Shown: positions 59,702 to 64,000 of the stretch, piece after piece | How the letters are laid out: each line of letters starts with the position of its first letter | Numbering within the stretch: position 1 is the stretch's first letter | Origin: Ravibacter sp964562455 | GTDB lineage: Bacteria > Bacteroidota > Bacteroidia > Cytophagales > Spirosomataceae | DNA: 64,000 nt | Assembly: GCA_964562455.1 (NCBI GenBank) | Contig: CAZLTN010000014.1 | Location: 1-64,000, forward strand | Direction: 5' to 3' | The notes under the pieces: generated by a model | What the model was told of the DNA's origin: nothing | Database searches by the model: none | The model's input: the letters and a program-made list of their open reading frames with translations, nothing else | Translations under genes and position numbers: made by a program

Positions 59702-60793
59702 TTAGAGTATAGCGGCGCGGATGATACTGTTAATGGCGGAAGATATCCTGACCACTACCTGTTCCTCCAGGCCGACAAACAGAGGGAGCGCCAATACCCT
59801 GGCGGCAATGTCTTCAGAAACGGGGCACGAATAGCGCCTTGGCATAAAGGAAAGTGTATTGAGCGAAGGATGGAAATAACGCCTGCACCCGATACCGATA
59901 GCCTGCAGGTCTTTCTGGACCTTGTGGAGCAGGTCTTCTGAGGGAAGCACAACCGGGTAGTAGGAGTAGTTGTACTCCAATTGATCGGCAAGCCGGGGCC
60001 TTTTGAGATGTTCCCAATCCAGGTTGCTGTCGTACCAGTCGAATACCTGGCGGCGATAGCGGATTATTTCAGGGACATGGGGGAGGTTACAGAGCCCCAT
60101 AGCCGCATGGAATTCAGAGTTTTTGCCGTTGATGCCCGCATAAAAGTATTCTTCATCGCCTTTGTGACCGAAGGCCCGCAAAAGCTGCAGGCTGTGAATC
60201 AGTTCGGGATGGTTGGTTGTGATCAGCCCTCCTTCGACGGAATGGAAGATCTTGGTAGCGTGCAGGCTGCAGGTTGAGATGTCGCCGTAGCTTAGCAGGG
60301 ACTTTCCTTTATAAGTAACACCGAAGCCGTGGGCGCCGTCGTATATTACCTTAAGGTTGTGACGCCGCGCTATGGCTTCTATTTTTTCGACGTCGCACGG
60401 GTTGCCATAGACATGCGTAGCCAGTATCGCCTGGGTTGCCGGTGTGATAGCGGCTTCGATCAGGTCGGCATCGATATTGAAAGTATGGGGGTCGATGTCG
60501 ACGAATACGGGAACGCAATTGTTCCAGATGATGACGTTCGAAGTAGCGCAGTACGAAAAAGGAGTGGTGATCACTTCCCCTGTTATACCAAGGGCCTTCA
60601 GGGCGATCTCGAGCACAACAGTACCGTTGCTGCAAAAATACAGGTTGTCGATGCCGGTAAACAGGCGCAGTTCCTCCTCCAGACGCTGAAGCAGCGGGCC
60701 GTTGTTGGTCAGGTGAACGCTGTCCCAGATCTGATTGATATATCCAATATATTCCTCCTTATCCGGAAGGAAGGATTTGGTTACGTTAATCAT
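59702..60793 (-). CDS. DegT/DnrJ/EryC1/StrS sugar aminotransferase
   Basis: PLP-dependent aminotransferase of 363 residues that makes amino sugars from nucleotide-linked keto-sugars. The PLP lysine is Lys181 in SLHATKIFHSVEGG, with Asp152 in VIYDGAHGFGVTYKGKS binding the cofactor ring. N-terminal and C-terminal segments follow the family (LYFCSNGTVVLEIALKALG; CRRYFHPSLNTL). The product is probably a 3- or 4-amino deoxyhexose, which the NeuD-like enzyme could acetylate. Its start overlaps the stop of the ABC ATPase gene by 8 bases. Confidence 0.93.
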   Translation of the reverse strand: MINVTKSFLPDKEEYIGYINQIWDSVHLTNNGPLLQRLEEELRLFTGIDNLYFCSNGTVVLEIALKALGITGEVITTPFSYCATSNVIIWNNCVPVFVDIDPHTFNIDADLIEAAITPATQAILATHVYGNPCDVEKIEAIARRHNLKVIYDGAHGFGVTYKGKSLLSYGDISTCSLHATKIFHSVEGGLITTNHPELIHSLQLLRAFGHKGDEEYFYAGINGKNSEFHAAMGLCNLPHVPEIIRYRRQVFDWYDSNLDWEHLKRPRLADQLEYNYSYYPVVLPSEDLLHKVQKDLQAIGIGCRRYFHPSLNTLSFMPRRYSCPVSEDIAARVLALPLFVGLEEQVVVRISSAINSIIRAAIL

Positions 60794-62045
60794 TGGGTAC
60801 CGGTTCGGTTTGGGAAATGGAGAAACTGAGTTGCGGGCGAATATATCCCGGCCATTTTCCGTACCAGGTTACACCCTCGCGGTAGTCCTGTATGTCGAAG
60901 GTAATGGCTTCTTCCAGGTTGAAAAGCACCTCGCTGGTGTCTTTGACAACCATAATTGAAATGACATAGCTGCCATCGTTGAGAAAGTTCCCGGGGATAT
61001 CGCATATAGCTCCCACGAGGCCTTTGGAAAAGCGCTGTGCCTTTGTCCCTACATTAAAGATACATTCGCCGGTATAGGCATACAGGTGTATGCTCAGGTT
61101 AAGCATAGCATCGTCTTCGTAATTCCAGAACTCGCACGAAAGCTTCATCGGCGTGCGGACATCGATGTGGGTAAGCCCGTCCCGGTAGTCGGGAATGAGC
61201 TTAAGGCTTTTCATCCGCACCTGGTGATTGCCCGGGGCTTTCGACAGGTCGTCCCATTCGTGCTCGAGGCTCTTTCTGGAAACCCGGCTCAGGTAAGTGC
61301 TTACAATATGGGTAGTGTCGCCCTGCTCGAGCAGTTGACCTTTTTCGAAGTAAAATGCCTTGTTGCACAGCGACTGAACAGCGGTCAGGTTGTGGCTTAC
61401 AAACAATATTGTCCGCCCGCTTTCCGACACGTCGCGCATTTTTCCAAGGCTCTTTTTCTGGAATTCCGCATCTCCTACCGCAAGTACTTCGTCGACGATC
61501 AGTATCTCGGGCTCCAGGTGAGCGGCTATCGCAAATCCCAGCCTGACATACATACCGGAAGAATACCTTTTGACCGGGGTGTCAAGGAATCTTTCGACAC
61601 CGGCGAAATCTACGATCGCGTCAAAAGATTTTTTGATTTCGTGGGTAGTCATTCCCAGTACAGCGCCGTTCAGGTAGATATTTTCCCGTCCTGTCAGCTC
61701 AGGATGGAATCCCGTACCCACTTCCAGGAGGCTGGCAACGCGCCCTTTAATGGATACATGGCCCGTAGTAGGCTCGGTAATCCTGCTGAGTACTTTCAGA
61801 AGTGTGGATTTACCGGCGCCATTGTGCCCGACGATTCCTACCCGGTCGCCGTTTTCTATTTTGAAATTGACATCCTTCAGAGCCCAGAACTCCTCTTTTG
61901 AACTGGTATTGCTATCTTTTCCCTGCGCGGAAAATAAACGTTTGCCTGTTTCGGAGAACCAGTCACGGATAGTACTTCCCGACCTTAGATTTTTGTGGTC
62001 GATAATGTACTTCTTACTAATATTTTCGGCTACAATAACAGACAT
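60786..62045 (-). CDS. wzt: Polysaccharide ABC transporter ATP-binding protein (Wzt-like)
   Basis: ATPase of 419 residues that powers export of a lipid-linked polysaccharide. The nucleotide-binding domain (to about 250) has Walker A GHNGAGKST, the C-loop RYSSGMYVRLGFAIAAH and Walker B EILIVDEVLAVGDAEF. A C-terminal domain (about 280-415) like the polymer-recognition domain of Wzt follows (LSCEFWNYEDDAMLNLSIHL). The ATG at 62043-62045 is preferred to a TTG two codons earlier. The permease gene lies 20 bases upstream, giving a complete Wzm/Wzt pair. Confidence 0.94.
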   Translation of the reverse strand: MSVIVAENISKKYIIDHKNLRSGSTIRDWFSETGKRLFSAQGKDSNTSSKEEFWALKDVNFKIENGDRVGIVGHNGAGKSTLLKVLSRITEPTTGHVSIKGRVASLLEVGTGFHPELTGRENIYLNGAVLGMTTHEIKKSFDAIVDFAGVERFLDTPVKRYSSGMYVRLGFAIAAHLEPEILIVDEVLAVGDAEFQKKSLGKMRDVSESGRTILFVSHNLTAVQSLCNKAFYFEKGQLLEQGDTTHIVSTYLSRVSRKSLEHEWDDLSKAPGNHQVRMKSLKLIPDYRDGLTHIDVRTPMKLSCEFWNYEDDAMLNLSIHLYAYTGECIFNVGTKAQRFSKGLVGAICDIPGNFLNDGSYVISIMVVKDTSEVLFNLEEAITFDIQDYREGVTWYGKWPGYIRPQLSFSISQTEPVPND

Positions 62046-62065
62046 ATACAATACTGAGACAAGAC

Positions 62066-62896
62066 TCAGAGATGGTCAACAAAGGAACTTTCTTTTCTGC
62101 GAAAGTAAGCAATGGAAAGAAACAAAGCTATTGTCGAAACAATTACTGTGCTGTAAAGGCTTCTGGGGTCGAAGTAGGCGTTGTTGCCCAGAAGGCACCA
62201 CCTGAACCCGTCGACGAGGCTGACCACAGGGTTCAGAAGATGATATTTATACCACCATGTGCCGGCTACCATCTGGCTGCTGTAAGCAATAGGGCATGCA
62301 TAGATACCTACCTGTACGAGGAAAGGGATCAACTGGCCGATGTCCCTGAACCGTACGTTGACGGCTGCAAAGAAAAGTCCGAAGCCGAACGCAGTGATAA
62401 ATGTAAGGATGAGGAAAAAAGGCAGAAAAACAATATTGCTGCTCGGCCAGTAACTATAGCCTATAATACTGATCAGGAGGTACAATACAAAAGCGATCAG
62501 GAAATCGACGAAACCTACGGAAACAGCGCTCAGCGGCATGATGAGCCTGGGGAAATAGACTTTCGCCACCAGGTTGGAGTTGAGCGTGATGCTGTTACTG
62601 ATCTGGGTAAAAGTATTGGCAAAAAAAGTCCAGATCGTGATCCCGCCGAGCACCATCAACGGGTAGGGGACCCCTGTATCGGGCCTTAGCTTGGCTATTA
62701 CGCTGAAGGCTATGGTCATCACGACCATAGTGGCCAGCGGCCGTATAACGCTCCATGCGATGCCCAGCGCAGTCTGCTTGTACCGTACCGAAATGTCTCT
62801 CTTTGAGAGAATCCACAGGAGTTGCCGGTGCTCCCACAGGTCCAGCCAGTACTCCCTGGCACTACCCCCGGGCTTAATGGTAATGTTACGGGACAT
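62066..62896 (-). CDS. wzm: Polysaccharide ABC transporter permease (Wzm-like)
   Basis: Integral membrane protein of 276 residues with six membrane segments, of the ABC-2 type used for O-antigen and teichoic acid export. Motifs: HRQLLWILSKRDISVRYKQT at the N-terminus, ALGIAWSVIRPLATMVVM, AFGFGLFFAAVNVRFRDIGQ and YKYHLLNPVVSLVDGFRWCL. It pairs with the Wzt-like ATPase 20 bases downstream. The ATG (62894-62896) overlaps the stop of the chain-length protein gene by 11 bases. Confidence 0.94.
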   Translation of the reverse strand: MSRNITIKPGGSAREYWLDLWEHRQLLWILSKRDISVRYKQTALGIAWSVIRPLATMVVMTIAFSVIAKLRPDTGVPYPLMVLGGITIWTFFANTFTQISNSITLNSNLVAKVYFPRLIMPLSAVSVGFVDFLIAFVLYLLISIIGYSYWPSSNIVFLPFFLILTFITAFGFGLFFAAVNVRFRDIGQLIPFLVQVGIYACPIAYSSQMVAGTWWYKYHLLNPVVSLVDGFRWCLLGNNAYFDPRSLYSTVIVSTIALFLSIAYFRRKESSFVDHL

Positions 62897-63977
62897 TTTC
62901 CTTTTTTTGTTTTTTCTCTCTTACCGCGTCGTCGTATGCGGACTTAAAATAGACGAATATCAGGGCTATCAGGAACCCGAGCAATGCTCCTATTTTTTTA
63001 CGCTGACCGGGATCGAATGTAAGGTCGAGCGGTCTTTTGATAGGTTCGATAATGGTAAACAGGGGAGCTTCCCTTACCAGCGAAACTCTTGTCTGCTCGG
63101 CTCCCGCAAGAGCTTCCAGGTACAGCCTCTGGATAAATTCCGTATCCCTGCTTAGCCTGGTGAGGCGGGCCGGGGTTTCTACTTCTACGGAAAAGAGGCT
63201 CTGGTCTTTGACCTGGGCCAGCCTGGTTTCGGAACCAGACAGCTTACGGCCCAGTGAATCGGCCCGTCTTTCGAGAAGCGAAAGCGTTTTTCTTGTCTTG
63301 GTCGTCTGGATTTCGGCATAAAATTCATCAACCGTCTCCAGAAGCGTATTGGCCCAGAGCGACGACAGATTTTCATTGATCGTCGTGACTTTCATCTCCA
63401 TGAAAGACGATTTTTTGCCGAGTTCGTCTATGTTGGTCGCTGCACCGATATCCTCGATCAGGTCATTGAGAACCCTGCGTTCTTCGATGTTAAAGCTGTC
63501 GGGCTTTGCATGCGCAAATTTGAAAGTATGCCAATCGGGTACTTTTTTCCAACGGTTTTCCTTTATATCGCTGGAGTCTATGTAAAGGTTTGCCATCAAC
63601 ATCGTCTTGTTTCCGACGTTGACTTCCTTGAGCAGTGCTCTTTCCAGCACCGGGCTTGATTTTACCCAGATAAAAAAGTTTTCCCCGGTAAAAATATTGG
63701 CATCGGCTGCACCGCCCAATCCAAACAGGTTGCCGATGCCGGCAGGCATTCCTCCGCTTGAACCTGCCGTACCAAGGTTAAATACTACGTCAGCGATGTA
63801 GGAAGGCGGCTTTTTTAAGTAAATATCCAACCCCCAGCCTATGCCCAGGCCAACGACAGTGATCAGCAGCACCTGTTTCCAGCTTTTTATAACAGCATCC
63901 CTGGCAGCCAGCAGGCCGATGATAACATCCTTGAGTGTAAATTGTTCTTCTGTCGCTCCTTGAGATTGGTTAGACAT
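62886..63977 (-). CDS. Wzz/PCP-type chain-length determinant-like membrane protein
   Basis: Inner-membrane protein of 363 residues with the polysaccharide co-polymerase layout: an N-terminal membrane segment (about 36-53), a long periplasmic helical/coiled-coil region (about 180-300: ETVDEFYAEIQTTKTRKTLS, LLERRADSLGRKLSGSETRL) and a second membrane segment (about 328-346) followed by a short basic tail (KKQKKENVP). PLFTIIEPIKRPLDLTFDPG just before the second segment resembles the Pro-rich motif of Wzz proteins. No kinase domain is attached. It is the first gene of the cluster in the window; the start at 63975-63977 leaves 23 bases to the edge. Confidence 0.85.
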   Translation of the reverse strand: MSNQSQGATEEQFTLKDVIIGLLAARDAVIKSWKQVLLITVVGLGIGWGLDIYLKKPPSYIADVVFNLGTAGSSGGMPAGIGNLFGLGGAADANIFTGENFFIWVKSSPVLERALLKEVNVGNKTMLMANLYIDSSDIKENRWKKVPDWHTFKFAHAKPDSFNIEERRVLNDLIEDIGAATNIDELGKKSSFMEMKVTTINENLSSLWANTLLETVDEFYAEIQTTKTRKTLSLLERRADSLGRKLSGSETRLAQVKDQSLFSVEVETPARLTRLSRDTEFIQRLYLEALAGAEQTRVSLVREAPLFTIIEPIKRPLDLTFDPGQRKKIGALLGFLIALIFVYFKSAYDDAVREKKQKKENVP

Positions 63978-64000
63978 AAAAAAGCGCTAGTTAGATGATA

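Noticed and set aside
1..64000. tRNA, rRNA or intact insertion sequence
   Set aside because: No cloverleaf-like sequence, rRNA core sequence or transposase with terminal repeats was seen in the gaps, all of which are under 300 bases.

Overview
The window reads as a chromosomal segment of a free-living Bacteroidota bacterium, most likely a Cytophagales member of the Dyadobacter/Spirosoma type; the genus is an inference and cannot be proven here. The reasons are two SusC-type TonB receptors (one with SusD), a sigma/FecR/STN-receptor regulatory trio, DUF3823, DUF4296 and DUF2480 proteins, a DUF58/BatA operon, near absence of Shine-Dalgarno sequences and several TAnnTTTG promoter-like elements. 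Base composition is about half GC. Genes are tightly packed and no gap exceeds 300 bases. I saw no tRNA, rRNA, CRISPR array, intact insertion sequence or prophage.

Region A (1-10.5 kb) looks like a regulated polysaccharide-use locus. A SusC receptor with an STN domain (cut by the window edge) follows FecR and an ECF sigma factor on the minus strand. A divergent plus-strand pair encodes a dienelactone-hydrolase-like protein and a DUF3500 protein. A minus-strand operon encodes a heparinase II/III-type protein, a BNR-propeller protein and an alginate-lyase-family protein, which together suggest breakdown of a uronic-acid-containing polymer. A 27-bp near-perfect palindrome lies between this operon and a divergent TPR histidine kinase.

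Region B (10.7-22.7 kb) is mostly housekeeping: the histidine kinase, a SpmA-SpmB-type membrane protein, a PD-(D/E)XK (Rpn-like) nuclease, RuvX, a DUF456 protein, a carboxynorspermidine-synthase-like dehydrogenase, a Dpm1-like glycosyltransferase with a DUF4296 lipoprotein, a DUF58/membrane protein/BatA/RNase HII operon and a DUF2480 protein. Three kinds of short intergenic repeat sit here: CTYTCAA heptamers at two sites, and CCACGGAGG-type and CATAATTC-type repeats around DUF2480.

Region C (22.8-40 kb) is a second catabolic locus. From a divergent AraC regulator it runs on the minus strand through a 1165-residue ThuA/propeller/HEAT/azurin fusion, ThuA, a Gfo/Idh/MocA oxidoreductase with an altered EKP motif, a TIM-barrel epimerase, an enolase-superfamily dehydratase, SusC, SusD and DUF3823, then (after a strong hairpin) a GH43 enzyme and a sulfatase. 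The outer-membrane pair would import an oligosaccharide, GH43 and the sulfatase would trim it, and the oxidoreductase/epimerase/dehydratase set would process the sugar. The substrate is unknown.

Region D (40-64 kb) holds YigZ and an MFS transporter next to a large minus-strand surface-polysaccharide cluster: a Wzz-like protein, Wzm/Wzt ABC exporter, DegT aminotransferase, GT-C membrane protein, WbqC, a NeuD-like acyltransferase, four GT4/GT-A/DUF5672 proteins, an O-antigen ligase/polymerase, acyltransferase 3, an SGNH hydrolase, more glycosyltransferases, a WcaF-like acetyltransferase and a WecA-like initiating transferase. Many genes overlap by 1-11 bases, as in a translationally coupled operon.
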